Below are positions 33,406 to 46,150 of a stretch of DNA of 64,000 nt, in pieces. Numbering within the stretch: position 1 is the first letter of the stretch; each line of letters opens with the position of its first letter. Made by a program: the position numbers and the translations under genes. The notes beneath the pieces are model-generated. The model saw only the letters and a list, made by a program, of their open reading frames with translations, did not search any database and had not been told where the DNA came from. Source of the stretch: Melitaea cinxia (taxonomy: Eukaryota > Arthropoda > Insecta > Lepidoptera > Nymphalidae); NCBI RefSeq assembly GCF_905220565.1, contig NC_059417.1, positions 9,968,518-10,032,517 of the forward strand. Reading direction: 5' to 3'.

Positions 33406-33691
33406 TAGTCCGATTTGAAAAATTCTTTCAGTGTCAGATATCCATTTATCGTTGATGGCTATATATCATAACGATATGACCAATAGGAGCGGAGCACTAA
33501 TGAAGAATGTTTCAAAATCTGGTTTGTTTTTCCTTTTGAGAGCTTTCCCTTCATACCCTGCGTAGAAAGTAAAAGTTTTGCAAAAATCATGTATGACAGA
33601 ATTGTTCCTGTTCCACCCGGACGAAATGACAGGCAAAAGCTAGTGTTAAATAAAATTAAATGTACTTATTTTATATACCTGTTTATATTAA

Positions 33692-33905
33692 CCCGTTGGC
33701 GCAGTTTGTAATGACCCTGCTTTCTGTTCCGAGGGTTGTGGGTTCGATTCCCACCCCGAGTCTGGGTGTAATATAAATATTTATTTATATATTTATATAA
33801 ATATGTATTATTTATAAGTATGTTTATTGAAAAAAAATGTAGCTATGTACACAAGCATTGTGTTGCTTACTTTAGGAACAGACGACCGTGTGTCTATTGT
33901 GTAGA

Positions 33906-33925
<20 letters not shown>
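33692..33925 (+). mobile_element. Third tRNA-headed SINE type (CCCGTTGGCGCAG), copy
   Basis: CCCGTTGGCGCAGTTTGTAA head, GGGTTCGATTCCCACCCCG B box, then a tail with GTTGCTTACTTTAGGAACAG and GACGACCGTG ending in (TTA)n. A sister copy is at 47026. Confidence 0.62.
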
Positions 33926-33936
<11 letters not shown>

Positions 33937-34269
33937 ATTACCAATGCCTAGTTCAGATAGTTTATGGCAACATGCCGACCACAAGGACACCGCTAGTTAG
34001 TTTAAATTGGTAGAGTTGTATGAAAAGTTTAATTATACTAGTATATAATAGTATAAATGTATCAAAACAATCTATCACCTACTATAAAATGTTAATATGT
34101 TATATGTTCTGTTTTTACAATAACTTAAAGTATAGAAAAAAAAGATATTAATTTTCTTTATTAACTTAGTTTAAATTTTCTAGGCCGCCGCAGCCCCATC
34201 GTTATAGTAGTTTCTCGACAGAAATTTACGTAGAATAAGGAGTACCTTACCTCTACTGTTCATAGCAAA

Positions 34270-34984
34270 TTAAGTCAAAAGGGTCAATCGTTATTATGAA
34301 AAAAGAAGCACTTCAATTTATTTCGACGAGTAATACAACGTAGGTAGTTGAAAAAATAGTCAATTAGTAAAAATAAACTAAGATCTCGACCAAATTAAAT
34401 GGAACCACGCGATATGCGTCAGCTTTCGACTGAAATAATTGTGTTTGCTCGCAAACGAAAAAAAAACCGACTTCAATTACGTCGACAAGTAATACAACGT
34501 AGATCGACGAAAAATTGTCAAGCAACTACGCGTTATTAAAGATTACTCAAAAAGTTCTTATCAGATCTCGATGATATTTATATGTGACCACATGATAAAC
34601 ATCAGCTTTCGATTAAATTAAAAATTATCAAAATCGGTACACCCAGTAAAAAGTTATTACGGATTTTCGAGAGTTTCCCTCGATTCCTCTGGGATCCCAT
34701 CATCAGATCCTAGTTTCCTTATCACAGTACTAAACTAGAGATATCCCCTTTCCAACAAAAAAAGAATTATCAAAATCGGTACATCCAGTAGAAAGTTATG
34801 CGGTATAATACAACGTAGGTCGACGAAAAAAGCGTCAAGTAAAAACACATTATTAGATATAACTCGAAAAGTAGTTGTTAGATCTCAAATAAATTTAAAT
34901 GGGACCAATTGGCACACACCACCTTTCGATTAAAACAAAATTTGTCGAAATCGGTCCACACGGGCAAAAGTTCTGATGTAACAT

Positions 34985-35042
<58 letters not shown>

Positions 35043-35200
35043 GTCGAATTGAGAACCTCCTCCTTTTTTGGAAGTCGGTTAAAAAGAATCATAAAAATCG
35101 GTACATCCAGTAAAAAGTTATAAGGGACAGAAAAAGAAAAAGTGCTATAGCACACATAAAAAGGTACAATCGAATTGAAAATTTCCTCCTTTGTTTAAAA
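34270..35200. mobile_element. Nested or tandem cluster of ACCGACTTC-type MITEs
   Basis: The markers AAGTAATACAACGTAG (or close variants) and CCAGTAAAAAGTTAT occur several times between 34.3 and 35.2 kb, and AAGTCGGTTAAAAA closes one copy at about 35085. A run of 50 A (34989-35038) sits inside. At least three overlapping copies seem to be present. Confidence 0.5.
34989..35038. repeat. Run of 50 A
   Basis: Inside an ACCGACTTC-type MITE where related copies have a short A run. Other homopolymer runs: 2238-2260 and 25084-25104. Confidence 0.85.
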
Positions 35201-36109
35201 AGGGTAAGTCACGAGATTCTCAGATAACACATTTTTTATAGTTTTAAATAATTTTTTAACATAAAAATTAAATAAAGGTTTATACATTATTTTTCTTTGG
35301 GGCTAAAAGGGCCACAGCCCGGGGCCGTATTCCGCCAGGGGCGGTGCAAGACTAGCTTACGTACAAGGAATCTGAAAAAATTATTAATTTTGAATAATAA
35401 ACTCTCATCTGTGAAAACAAAAGGTATCTAAACAAATGACCAACCGAAATATTTAAAAATAAATTGATAATTTCCTCAATACATACGCCATTCTTGCCTT
35501 TTTTTCATAAATTTATGGGGCGGTAAATTAAAATGGCCCGGGGCATTGAATCTGAAAACACACCACTAGAAGCAATGTATGATATAATATATTTTTTCAT
35601 ATATAATGTTAACATTGTCTTTAAATAACCATTCATTCATACCTACGTTTTATCCTAATCTCTGTAATGAGCAACCTTCAAAACGTATGTTCGGTTCGAA
35701 TTGAATCGGTTTAAGGTCATTTTAATATCTATTGTTTTACAAATGAATATTAAAGTTATTATAGGAAGTAATAAAGCTTTACTAATTGACAATGAGGTCA
35801 AATTTTAATTTTTGAGATATTTAAAGTTTTTTTTTTAACAACTGCAGAAGTAATTATTATTCTCTAAGCAAAGGTTTTAACCATTAATAAAAGTTTTGAA
35901 TCTGGATGGAATCGCCTTGTAAAACAAATTTCCCATTTCCGTATAAGAAAAAATAATTCCCTTATCATGAGTAAGGATTGCTTTAAAAATCAATCGTTTT
36001 AAGTTACAAGAGACTGAAGGCGACGTACATATTATTACGCTTCAGCCAACGCATGTCATTATTTAAATTATCAAATGTGTTGTGGGGACCTGGTTTCATG
36101 CATCATACA

Positions 36110-36290
36110 CAAACTTCAGTTAACCGAATTCGGATAATATGCGCTGGCACTAAACGATTTCACGCACACGTACCTAGCCTAGTTTCTGACAATATGCGGT
36201 GAGGCTTACGGATTTCACGCACACATGTACATATCTCAGTTAGCCTGGTTTCTGACAATGTAATATTTAGCGATGCCACACACACGTGTC
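36110..36290. repeat. Diverged tandem repeat, about 70-bp units
   Basis: TTTCACGCACACGT, AGCCTAGTTTCTGACAAT and variants return two to three times in about 180 bp. Confidence 0.5.
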
Positions 36291-36721
36291 GAGCCTGTTT
36301 GTTAATTTTTAAGTAATGCATTCGTTTTAATTACGTTGATTCTCATCCTTGGTTCAAATGAGCTAATTAGGGATGCGTGCGTTGTTTTAATTATATTGTT
36401 ATGTTTCAGACGTGTTAACATTCGAGTGAGGTTAAGGATATGAACAAGTTTTATTTCGAATTGCTGCAGAGTTTGTTGTTTACTGGAATAGTCTATACTT
36501 CTGTTTTTGTCAAAGAATATAGTAGTTTTATATTATGTATATTATCGCCACAATATAAAATACGTTAAACATTTAATAGATTAAAAATAAGAATATAAAT
36601 ATATATAATATATTAGCTTTGTATAAAAAAATAGATAAAAGTGAGAAAAAAATGTTTTGATATTTGAATACCTGTCTTATTTGAATGATGGATGCTAGCA
36701 GTAAATAATATAAAAAATATA

Positions 36722-36893
36722 TGCTTAACGTGTTCTCTGAGGCACGGTGGGGAGACCCACAAGGACTAACAACCAGACCGGCAATACATGTTTGTATAAA
36801 CACAAATATCCACTCGGAGCGGGAACCGAACCCACGACCGTCGGTGTTTAGGCGCCGCCGACACATGTATCATTTACATCAGAGCGGTCGCCA
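36722..36893 (-). mobile_element. tRNA-headed SINE, 5' half
   Basis: Minus strand: ACCGCTCTGATGTAAATG head, GGGTTCGGTTCCCGCTCCG as B box, then GTGGGTCTCCCCACCGTG. Confidence 0.58.
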
Positions 36894-37209
36894 CTGTGTT
36901 TCATGCAAGATTTACAACAGATGCTAGGCCCTTAACAAATATCTAACTAGAGTCGCTTATGTTTGTTAATTTATCAGTTACAATTTATGCTATAATATTA
37001 TATAGTTAAGTCATTTATTCAACTATAAATACAGTGCAACTGCAACATGAATAATTTAATAATATAGTATCATCAGCATAGTAATTATTCCACATATCTT
37101 TTAATCATCCACCGTTACAGTTCTGAGACAATTTATATAAATAAAATCTAAACAGTCATTAATGCTACTATGGGGTATATTTATATACAAACTTTTTATA
37201 TCAAAATAA

Positions 37210-37475
37210 TAACACAGTTCCATTACCACCTTGGAACTTATAAAGCCGACTGATGGCGGGATAATCATCCAACTGCTGGCTTTGAAATACACAGGTCGAA
37301 GACGGGCAGAAGCGTCTTCGGTGCGACAAAGCGAGTCCTGCGGTCACCAACCCGCCTGCCCAGCGTGGTGACTATGGGCAACACACATGAGGTCACGCCA
37401 TTTTTGGCGTGAACTTGTGGAGGCCTATGTCTAGCAGTGGACTGCAATCGGCTGAAATGATAATGATGAATGATG
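37210..37475 (+). mobile_element. RTE-type retroposon, copy 9
   Basis: Plus-strand copy truncated at AACACAGTTCC and ending GAAATGATAATGATGAATG. Confidence 0.65.
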
Positions 37476-37967
37476 AATAATAATCAAACCTCATTTTATG
37501 TTTTTTTTAAAATATTTTTTGATAGATGCCAAAATTTTATATTTAATTTTTTTTATATAATATTGTATATGTCTTACAATCTACTCATTCTATTATAATG
37601 TTTTGTAGGTTATTTATTGTTTTATTTGTTGTTTAGAAGAGATAGTTTTTAATCAGTTAACATAGTCGACAGTGGTAGGTACTAGGTTTATAATTATCTT
37701 AATATAAATAGCTAATATTAAAAATGTGAAGTAACAATCAAGTGCTAAATAAAAAATACATACCTACTAGTCATGTAACGAATGTGGGATTAATCATATG
37801 CGCGAATGTGAATGCGAATAATTGTCCACAAAATTCGCGAATGCGAATGCTGTCTTTCTCTTATAAAGTCCGCTAAAAAGGTATAAAATTTTGTATTGGT
37901 CATGTTTGAACCAAGAATATTCGAGCCAAGACGGATTGTATGACCCATTTCTGTTATAATTAGGGTT

Positions 37968-38105
37968 TTTTTTTTATACATCTAGGTCGGCAAGCAAGCG
38001 TTCGTCTTACCTGAAAGTAAGCAATAACCGTAGCTTATAGCGCCTGCAAGCATAAGCTCCTGCAGAAGCATCTCAAGCATGCTGCCGACCCTATTCCCAG
38101 GTTAG
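37968..38105 (-). mobile_element. TACGGTAATCGCTTACC-family copy
   Basis: 5'-truncated minus copy. Confidence 0.55.
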
Positions 38106-38579
38106 CGTGAATGAGAATGCGAATATTTGAAAATTGTAAATATTCACGAATGCGAATGTGCGAATATTCGTTACATCACTAATACAATTTTATGAATACT
38201 AAGTTATTGCTACACGTGGAAACTTGTCAATGGCCTTCTGTTGTTATAATTTATATTATTGTTAATGTTAGCTGTAAGTTTCCCAAATAAAATACCTATT
38301 ATACGTTATCTAAGTAGCAACTATCGAGATATTTTGATGTATTCATAGCTATTATGATAAAAAAATTGTTTTGAACATCCTTAAGACTGCATCATTAATA
38401 ATTGTAATGTATTATTAATGGTGTACGTATATTATTTATGTACCGTAAAGAAATATAATTAAAATATGAAAAAACAACGGAAGAAGTCTCAATATGTTAT
38501 GTCATTCTTTATAATAAAACAGTTTATGTAAAACAATATTATAAATATGATAGATTTTATTTTTGTTTGTTTTATTGGA

Positions 38580-38723
38580 TAAATTCAATAAACGCTGAAA
38601 TGATTTTAAAAATTCTTTAGCCGGGAGAATGCTGCGTTATCTCTGAGTGACAAAGGCTATATTTTAACGTGAAACAGTAAAAAAAGCGTAGATCGCGTGG
38701 GCGAAGTCGAGGTGGAAAGCTAG
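38580..38723 (+). mobile_element. Helitron 3' end fragment
   Basis: GATCGCGTGGGCGAAGTCGA followed by GGTGGAAAGCTAG, then T, is a typical 3' end. The 5' end is not recognisable, so the start given is approximate. Confidence 0.45.
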
Positions 38724-39284
38724 TAAATTACAATATAATACTCATACAACGTTAATAGTTAGCATTTATATAAAGAATTACTGAACAACAGTTTTTTACT
38801 CAAGGTTAATATTATATATTTATTAGTTTTTGATTTAAGTGTTCTGTGTGTCAATTATACGCCGTATTTAATTCATATCATTTTAAGGCTGTTCATAGTA
38901 AACGTCACATTAAAAAAATCAATTTTAACATATACAAAAAAAAAGCAATCAATCTACAGCGTATCAAATATAATTTATCTACAAAAAACCATAAATGTCT
39001 ACACGTGCAAACAAAAAAAAAAAAAACAGGAAATCTTGAATATATTTTTAATAGTTTCAGTTTTTTTTTCTAATTAAGTACAAAGAGGTTTTTGCATAAA
39101 GTTTTTAGCGTCCGAATTAATTAAATGATTAAAATCAAAAGGCATTAATGATTTATGATGATGTTATTCAAATTATAGACTAAGTTAGAGATTTCGCATT
39201 CCAAAATGTTTTGAAGGAACTTTGAAATTTTGGTTATTTGTTCTTTAAATATAAATATTTTTAAGTTTCCCAATTGTTTTAGTT

Positions 39285-39690
39285 CGCAAACGAAAAAAAA
39301 ACCGGCTTCAACACAAGCCTTCAGACAAGTAATACAAAGTAGGTATACGAAAAATAGTCAAGCAAATAAGCGTTATCAAAGATTGCTCAAAAAGTATTCA
39401 TCAAATCTCAATAAAATTTAACCGAGACCACTGGACAAGTTTAAGTTTTTGATTAAAATAAGAATCATCGAAATCGGTACAACTGTAAAAAGTTATAAGG
39501 TATAATACAACGTCTACGAAACAGAAATCGAGTAAATACGCATTATTACTCATACATACAACTCGAAAATTACTTGTCTGATCTTGAATAGATTAAAATG
39601 GGACCATATGACAAGCACCACATCTTGATTACAAAAAAAAATGAAATCGGCCCACCCAGTAAAAAGTTCTGAGGTAACATAAATATATAT
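39285..39690. mobile_element. ACCGACTTC-type MITE, degenerate copy
   Basis: AAAAAACCGGCTTCAACAC at the left, then AAGTAATACAAAGTAGG and CCCAGTAAAAAGTTCTGAGG; the right end is lost in TA repeats. Confidence 0.45.
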
Positions 39691-39737
39691 TTTATGTGTG
39701 TGCATGTGTATGTGTAACATTATATATATATAATAAA

Positions 39738-39912
39738 GCACGTTAAGCTGTAGGTCCGGTTGTTATCATGTACACCTGATAATTCGTTACTCATAGTAGG
39801 GAATGTATCCGCCTACCCGCATTGGAGCAGCGTGGATTAAGCTCTGATCTTTCTCCTGTATGGGGGAGAGGCCTCTACCCAGCAGTGGGATATTACAGAC
39901 TGAAGCGTATCC
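39738..39912 (+). mobile_element. tRNA-headed SINE, 3' part
   Basis: GCACGTTAAGCTGTAGGTCC to TTACAGACTGAAGCGTA, 40 bp before the R1-like insertion. Confidence 0.6.
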
Positions 39913-39966
39913 ATTGGTTTTCTTGTACTTAATCGCTTAAAGTTATAGTAGGTACTAATTATTTTT

Positions 39967-40493
39967 CGGAGGGGACTTGTCACTGCCGAGCGTTATCACC
40001 GCGATGCTCGGTGACGACGAGTCCTGGAAGGCGATGGTCTCCTTCTGCGAGACAGTAATGTCCCAGAAGGAGAACGACGAGCGGATGAGAGAGGGGGCCG
40101 CCGACGAGGCCTCCGTCCGCAGGTGACGAACGGGGGTGCGTAGGAGGCGCTACTTAATGCGTCTCCAGTAACGCCCCTGTGCCCATGTCGGGCCGGGATG
40201 GGAACCCGGTCCTGCTAGACATGGCGTCGTCGGGATTGTTCAGAGGTGAGCCGGACAGTCCCCATGGAGGAGAAGTCTGGTCTTTTCGCCGAGGCCAGCC
40301 TGTCGCTGGAGGGATCCTGTTGCCTGCAGTTCCGGGACCCTCCAATTAAAGCGGCTGAAGGCTCCCGCAGGGGTTTTGGTCGGTAGTGCACCCCCAAGTG
40401 CTAAGCCGACATACGGTCTAGGAATGCCTACCCGGGCATCCTGGATATCACCCGTAAATGGGTTACCCTGCGATATCAAAAAAAAAAAAAAAA
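39967..40493 (+). mobile_element. 5'-truncated R1-like LINE with 17-bp target-site duplication
   Basis: GC-rich insert of 527 bp ending in 16-17 A, flanked on both sides by the same 17 bases AGGTACTAATTATTTTT (39950-39966 and 40494-40510). It begins inside the last part of an ORF2 and continues into a GC-rich 3' UTR. Perfect duplications show a recent insertion. Confidence 0.85.
39968..40126 (+). pseudogene. C-terminal remnant of an R1-clade reverse transcriptase ORF2
   Basis: 53 codons open up to TGA: LPSVITAMLGDDESWKAM, then FCETVMSQKENDERMRE. The AMLG-ESW-FCE-VM-KE pattern is that of R1-clade ORF2 C-termini. The rest of the element was lost by 5' truncation. Confidence 0.65.
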
Positions 40494-40741
40494 AGGTACT
40501 AATTATTTTTATCAAAATTTTTATCGTCTACTTCTTATTTGTGTAATTAATTAATGGAAGTTTGTTATCTTGTTGTCATTTATAACATTTCTTATTGTTT
40601 ACTCGAAGTGGACAAGCGTCGACCTTAAATACTAAATCAATGACAATAATTAAATAAATATTTGGTTATTTTGAACAAATATAAAAAGAAATGAAACACT
40701 GTACACGTTCAACGCTTTTTTATTTAATTTTTACAATTTAA

Positions 40742-41195
40742 TGTTTAGGGTACCGTCCCGCAAAAGGAAAAAACGGAACCCTTATAGGATTATTTTGTTA
40801 TCCGTCTGTTTCTCAAGACCCTTTTTCTCAGGCACGCGTGAAGGTCAAGTCAAGGAAAATCAAGCTGAAATTTATATCAAATACTCAAATCTACCGCCCC
40901 TCAGAGCTGTGAAAAAACCAAACTTATAAGCCAACGCAATCAAAAGATACAGTCGCTTAAGCTGCAAATTTTCGACTCGCAAGAGAATCAAAACCTACAG
41001 GTTAGGTACTTCCCGTGAAATCATAACCTTGAAATTTGGTGTGAATCAACGTCTTATAGCACAGATAAAGGAAAAATTGCGAAAGCATAAATTATTAGTT
41101 ACATCATATAATCAAAATATTTTTAACAATTTTGTTTGTACGGAACTCTCGGTGTGCGAATCCGACTCGCACTTGGCTGGTTTTTTCCACACAAT
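40742..41195. repeat. Dispersed repeat with CCGACTCGCACTTGGC end
   Basis: Starts near TAGGGTACCGTCCCGCAAAA and ends GTACGGAACTCTCGGTG, CCGACTCGCACTTGGCTGG. I recognise this as a common lepidopteran dispersed element; its class is uncertain. ORFs in it are incidental. Confidence 0.45.
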
Positions 41196-41559
41196 GTCCT
41201 GACAATGACAACCCAAACCCAAAAAAATAATAATAACCAGTTTGGTGCAGTCGTTTGGAATTTATACACGAAGGTAAAATTCTACGATTCATTTTTAATT
41301 TGTATAAATTTTTCGAAAATAAATTAATTTTTTTTTGAAAAAACAAAAAGTTTGTGGTAATACGAAACCTTCATTTTCATTTCCTCTGACCTAAAAAAAA
41401 ATACGAGCGAGAACATTTCAAAATCTGTTCCCGATTATCCCCGACAAATCTAGAAAATCCCGCATGAATGACAGCCTGTAGTATTGGCTCATTGGATTTA
41501 TAAATGTAACTCAAGCGTGAATTTACCACATTGACTTATATTCTTATATATATATTATG

Positions 41560-41760
41560 TTAATATAAAAAACGTATTTGGTCGCGTGGATTACATATTA
41601 CCATGTATTTGAGAATCGTGACGCTTCCACTGGTGACAAGAGAGCTAGTGCATTTTTTGCCCAGAGAATCCAAAAATGCAGAGCGATTCAACGGGAAAAT
41701 GTTACCAGCATTCTTGGCACAATTCCACGCGAACATGATTTGTACCAAAACTACCTGTAA
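41560..41760 (+). pseudogene. Possible transposon-encoded protein relic
   Basis: A 60-codon open frame with SAFFAQRIQKCRAIQREN and SILGTIPREHD. The QR-AIQR-N-S-LGT pattern reminds me of lepidopteran retroelement C-termini, but I cannot name the family. Confidence 0.25.
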
Positions 41761-41761
41761 A

Positions 41762-41964
41762 TCTAATATATAAAATTCTCGTGCCGCGGTGTTTGTAGTT
41801 AAACTCCTTCGAAACGGCTTGATCGATTCTCATGAAATTTTGTGTGTATATTGGGTAGGTCTGAGAATCGAACAACATCTATTTTTCATACCCCGAAGTT
41901 ATAAGGAGGGGATTAAGGGGGTTAACAACATATATGGCAAAACAACGTTTGCGGGGTCAGCTAA
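41762..41964 (+). mobile_element. Short Helitron (203 bp)
   Basis: Begins TCTAATATATAAAATTCTCG and ends TTTGCGGGGTCAGCTAA. A related partial copy lies at about 23005-23200. The 5' TC and 3' CTAA fit non-autonomous Helitrons. Confidence 0.6.
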
Positions 41965-42415
41965 TATTTATATATAGTTATTAAGTTGGGAATTGCAGAT
42001 ATGTATAATGTTTAACATATATATACGATATATAAAAATAACATACAATACAATATTGTAATACAATAGTTAAGGCCATGACCTTAACCAGATAATATAC
42101 TCTTGTGTTATTAAGAATAAAGCTAAGATATTTCTTGCGCGTGACTGTACAAGAAATAAATAAAACTAGTTGTCGCCCATTGGTCGAAATTCAACCATAA
42201 TTAATTTAAGTTGTTAGTTTGAACATTAAACAAAAGAGTAATATATACGTGTGTATGTCAAATATGTTGAAGTGTGTGTAATGTTTTTTTTTATTGAGTT
42301 AATGTATTATAATTAAAAAAAAAATAGAATTCTACACTCCTTCCTTCTTTTTGTTCCTCCTCCTTCTTTCCTTATTTTTTTTTGTAAATATAATAATTAT
42401 TTATATCGAACTAAA

Positions 42416-42626
42416 TTACAGTCTATCTTTCAAGTTGGATAAAACTGCACACGGCGTGCAAATTTGCGCGGACAAACAACGTGACGCGTAATTTATATAA
42501 TATGTTAAGATAAGTGTGCGAAATTTCATACTACTCCGTCCGCGTAATTTTCGTAAAAAGGGGTACAAAGTTTTGGCGGGGGGGGGGGGAGGGGGTACAA
42601 AGTTTTCACGTATTAATATATAGATT
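42416..42626 (-). mobile_element. Helitron-like 5' part, minus strand
   Basis: Minus strand reads TCTATATATTAATACGTG from 42626, followed by two GTACCCC blocks around a run of about 13 C, then ACGCGGACGGAGTAG. It resembles the 5' part of lepidopteran Helitrons; no 3' end found. Confidence 0.35.
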
Positions 42627-42884
42627 ATTAAATTCATTCATTGATATCTAAATTATTCTTTGATTGCTAAAATGAGTTAACCTCAGTGTTAACCTCGATA
42701 TTATAATATACAAAGTTAACCTTCAAATTTCAATAGCTCAAGATATACTGAAACAGGCCAAGTGTCAGTTTTGTTGGACTGGATTTTTTTATGCTATACA
42801 TGTTTTAATGAATCTATTAATATAAGGCCAGAATAGGTCATATTGTGTCAGTGTCGTGTTCCTGTTGGTGGGTAAGGTAACACA

Positions 42885-43330
42885 ACATCACCCCTTCATA
42901 GTGCCACATCCACCTTCGAATCCCTAACCAAGCCGAGAACGAGTTCATGAGATCCGCACCCGGTGGTCCAGGGTGACAAAGGTGACAAAGGATATAGATA
43001 AGGAAGATTTAATGAAGGCGAATACGGCCTTGTGGCCACAGCCCAACCTCCTTCAACTCCGCGCCTTTTGGCCCACACCCACCCTCGAACCGACCCATCC
43101 GAGACGTGTGATAGTCCAAAGCTGGCCCAAGGGCTTGTGCACACCCGTGCCCACCACGTATGCTCTCAAGAGTCCACTCTGATGAACCAGAAGGGCGGCC
43201 GGAATGCACCCTTCCCAGTCGATCGTTCCCCGCGATCAATTCCATAACTGTGGAACTGCTGTCCATCCCTTTGTCCAAGGTGCACCACGAGGCACAGTTG
43301 CCACCCCTAGGGTACATTAACCTAGGTTTG
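42885..43330. other. GC-rich block, probably a degenerate transposon
   Basis: About 450 bp of much higher GC than its surroundings, open in several frames on both strands (for example 43009-43317 minus), followed by AATAAATATTTTCATTTCATT on the plus strand. No protein motif or host-gene splice site recognised. A LINE 3' part in plus orientation is the best guess. Confidence 0.35.
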
Positions 43331-43721
43331 TAATTGCCTAATTTTAAGATTTAACAAATTTTTATATCGATTCTTGTTTGCTACTTGACTTTTTGTTTTT
43401 ATTTAAATGTTTTTGTGAGTTTTTTTTAGAATGTCGATAATCTTATGACATTCGTTAAATGTGTATAACCTTTGTCAAAATAAATATTTTCATTTCATTT
43501 TATTTTGTTACATAACGTACACGTGTAGTTTTATTAATTTGAAAGACTAATTAACAGATGAAGGTATATTGATTCTAGCGCTGATTTGAGTCGATTCTCA
43601 TAATTATTTTATTGATCCACGTTTTTCACAGACTAAATAATATTGTGAATTTACTTCATTAGTATTAACTAAATTTAATAATATAATATATTAGTAAGTC
43701 CCGATCTCGGGAACTTTAACA

Positions 43722-44033
43722 ATTGTGTTTGCTAGCAAACGTTAAAAAAAACCGACTTCAATGACTTCGACAAGTAATACAACATGAGTAGACGAAAAAA
43801 ACATTACCAATCGCACTATTCGCCAAGATTCCCCTCGATTTCTCTGGGATACCATCATCAGATCCTGGTTTCCCTATATATGGTACCATGTTACCACACT
43901 TGAGATATCTACTTTCAAACAAAAAAAGTATCAGTAAAATCGGTTTATAAGCAACAAAGAAGACGAGACACACATTAAAAAATAAACAGTCGCATTGAGG
44001 AACCTCCTCCTTTTTTGAAGTCAGTTAAAAATA
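43722..44033. mobile_element. ACCGACTTC-type MITE copy
   Basis: Left end TTGTGTTTGCTAGCAAACG, AAACCGACTTCAATGAC; right end GAACCTCCTCCTTTTTTG, AAGTCAGTTAAAAATA. The best defined pair of ends together with the 7.7 kb copy. Confidence 0.55.
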
Positions 44034-44534
44034 AGTAAACATCCCATTACCGAACAAACTCGTCAACATAATATTATATACAAAAAATGTCGATATATGA
44101 GAAATCTCATTTTCCACGCATACTTTACAACAATTATAATTGACTTAACATTTAAAAATACTACACAAACGCACGTATACACGGCACAAAAATACCGACA
44201 AAAACTGTATTATTACACCACGGCCTTCGCACAACCGGCTATCAAACCTACGACCTTTTATGAATACTGATGCACTGATGAACGTCCTACTGTGTTTTTA
44301 TGATAATCTGATGTCACTTTATATATTATAGATTTAAAAATCTTTTATATAACTATCTGACCTCGCAAACGTTGTTATGCCATAAATATTATTTCTAGAA
44401 AATATTTTAAAAACAAAATAGTTTACGTTCGATTCTCAGATCTACAAAATATCTACAAAATTTTTCATAAGAATCATTTTACGTGACATTTTGGAGAGTA
44501 ATTTAAATTAAAAAGTCGCCATATTATTATTATT

Positions 44535-44775
44535 ATTTTTTATGTCACTAGGTCGGCAAACAAGCGTACGGCTCACCTGATGGTAAGCAATTACCGTAGC
44601 TTATAGACACCTGCAACACCAGAAGCATCGCAAGCGCGTTGCCGACCCAATCCCCAATCCCCCCAGGAGCTCTGGTCACCATACTCACCAACAGGAACAC
44701 AATACTGCTTGAAAACAGTATTATTTTGCTGTGATCTTCTGTAAGGTCGAGGTACTACCCCAGTCGGGCTGATAC
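44535..44775 (-). mobile_element. TACGGTAATCGCTTACC-family copy
   Basis: Nearly full-length minus copy, followed 80 bp later by a second, older copy. Confidence 0.62.
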
Positions 44776-44859
44776 CTACAAATGTATACAAAAGCTATTA
44801 AAGACAGGCGTTAATCAAGCTATCAATTTAAAGTCAAGTGGGGAGAAATTTTGTTTCTT

Positions 44860-45112
44860 TTTCTATATCACTACGTAGATAGCAAACAAACATACGACTC
44901 ACCTTATGGCAAACGGTTATCATGTATCATATCATATCATGCTAGTGCGTTGCCGACCCTATCCCCTGATCATTCCCAAAAGCTCTGATTACCTTTGTCA
45001 CCACAAGAACACAACACTACTTGAAATCCGTATTTAGCTATAATGTTCTGTAAGAATGAAGAACTTCTCCATTCTGGTTGCTCCAGATTTTGGACAGGTC
45101 CTTTTGTGCCCT
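44860..45112 (-). mobile_element. TACGGTAATCGCTTACC-family copy, degenerate
   Basis: Older minus copy with a small TATCA duplication. Confidence 0.5.
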
Positions 45113-45114
45113 AA

Positions 45115-46150
45115 AAATGTACCGATTAATTTTCTGAAATAAATATCAAGCTTCAAGCTTTTGTAATTATTCATAAATCTTTGAAATTGAAACCGTGTTT
45201 CAAAATTTCTAAATTCAAAACAGCTGTCACTACACTACATCCAAATAATTCTTTTTTATCTGATACTGTTATGTATCAGATATTTTGATGAATAACAAGC
45301 AAAATATGCCCTTAATTGGTCAAACTAATCAAGTTTTAATGACAAACACGATTAAACAGACATTTTATATAAATAGATTTTTGATTGATGAAGATCTAAT
45401 CGAATACGAGTACACAGTCATGTAAAGATATTTGGATTTGAACCAATGGTGAACGTAAAATAAATATACCAATAAACGTTATTTTAATCGAACATTAATA
45501 GGTAGATTGTAATAGGTTAACGATTTTTAGTGCCTTTACTACCAACAATTAAAAAAAATCACGAGACACCTCTGAAAACAATTTTTCATTTACTTGTTAT
45601 TTCCGAATGATCATATCAATACTACATTTTAATAATTTTTATAATCCCAAGTTGTAAATAAAAAATAAATAAGTAAATAAACTGGTTTCCGACCTGTATT
45701 CAATGGTAATAAATCCTTGTCCTTAAACTTGTATGCAGTAGACCACTAACGTCGATCGAGTCAGCAGCTGATTGCTGTTGTCCTATTTTTTTTTTAATTT
45801 TAAATTATGTAGTGAAAAGGTTCAAAGCGAAATAGTTTTTTATATATAATCCTTGTAAAGAGGTAGCACGAAAAAGTTTGTGTATGTTTTTTTAATTGGT
45901 GACTTCATTTTGTGTACAAAAAATATGTCTGTTAATAAAATGTGACTGTGTTTAAAATTATCTGTTTATCATATTTGGATCTTCAATAGAGGTTGATGTG
46001 CAATTAGATTTTTTTTTTACGAAAATATCAAAATAGTGTAAGTAATTTTTCATGCTATTTTTATTTATTATATTTTCGTGTGTTATTTTTTATTAATGTT
46101 AAAAATGTCATAAATAGTAATTTATAATTCCTCATAAGGATAATAATAAT
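45115..46150. other. AT-rich intergenic stretch without recognisable features
   Basis: No splice-bounded exon, long ORF or known repeat. Similar featureless stretches: 35600-36080, 38110-38560, 38730-39280, 52620-53270 and 55000-55700. Confidence 0.4.

Noticed and set aside
33692..33770. tRNA gene
   Set aside because: A and B boxes are present, but acceptor and anticodon stems do not pair well, and the sequence continues into a SINE tail shared with 47026-47215.
34895..35155. An 86-codon minus ORF with a long Phe run
   Set aside because: The Phe run is the 50-A homopolymer read on the other strand; it lies in a MITE cluster.
42896..43317. Protein-coding gene in the GC-rich block
   Set aside because: Overlapping open frames on both strands are expected from high GC; no start context, splice sites or recognised motifs, and LINE-like flanking sequence.
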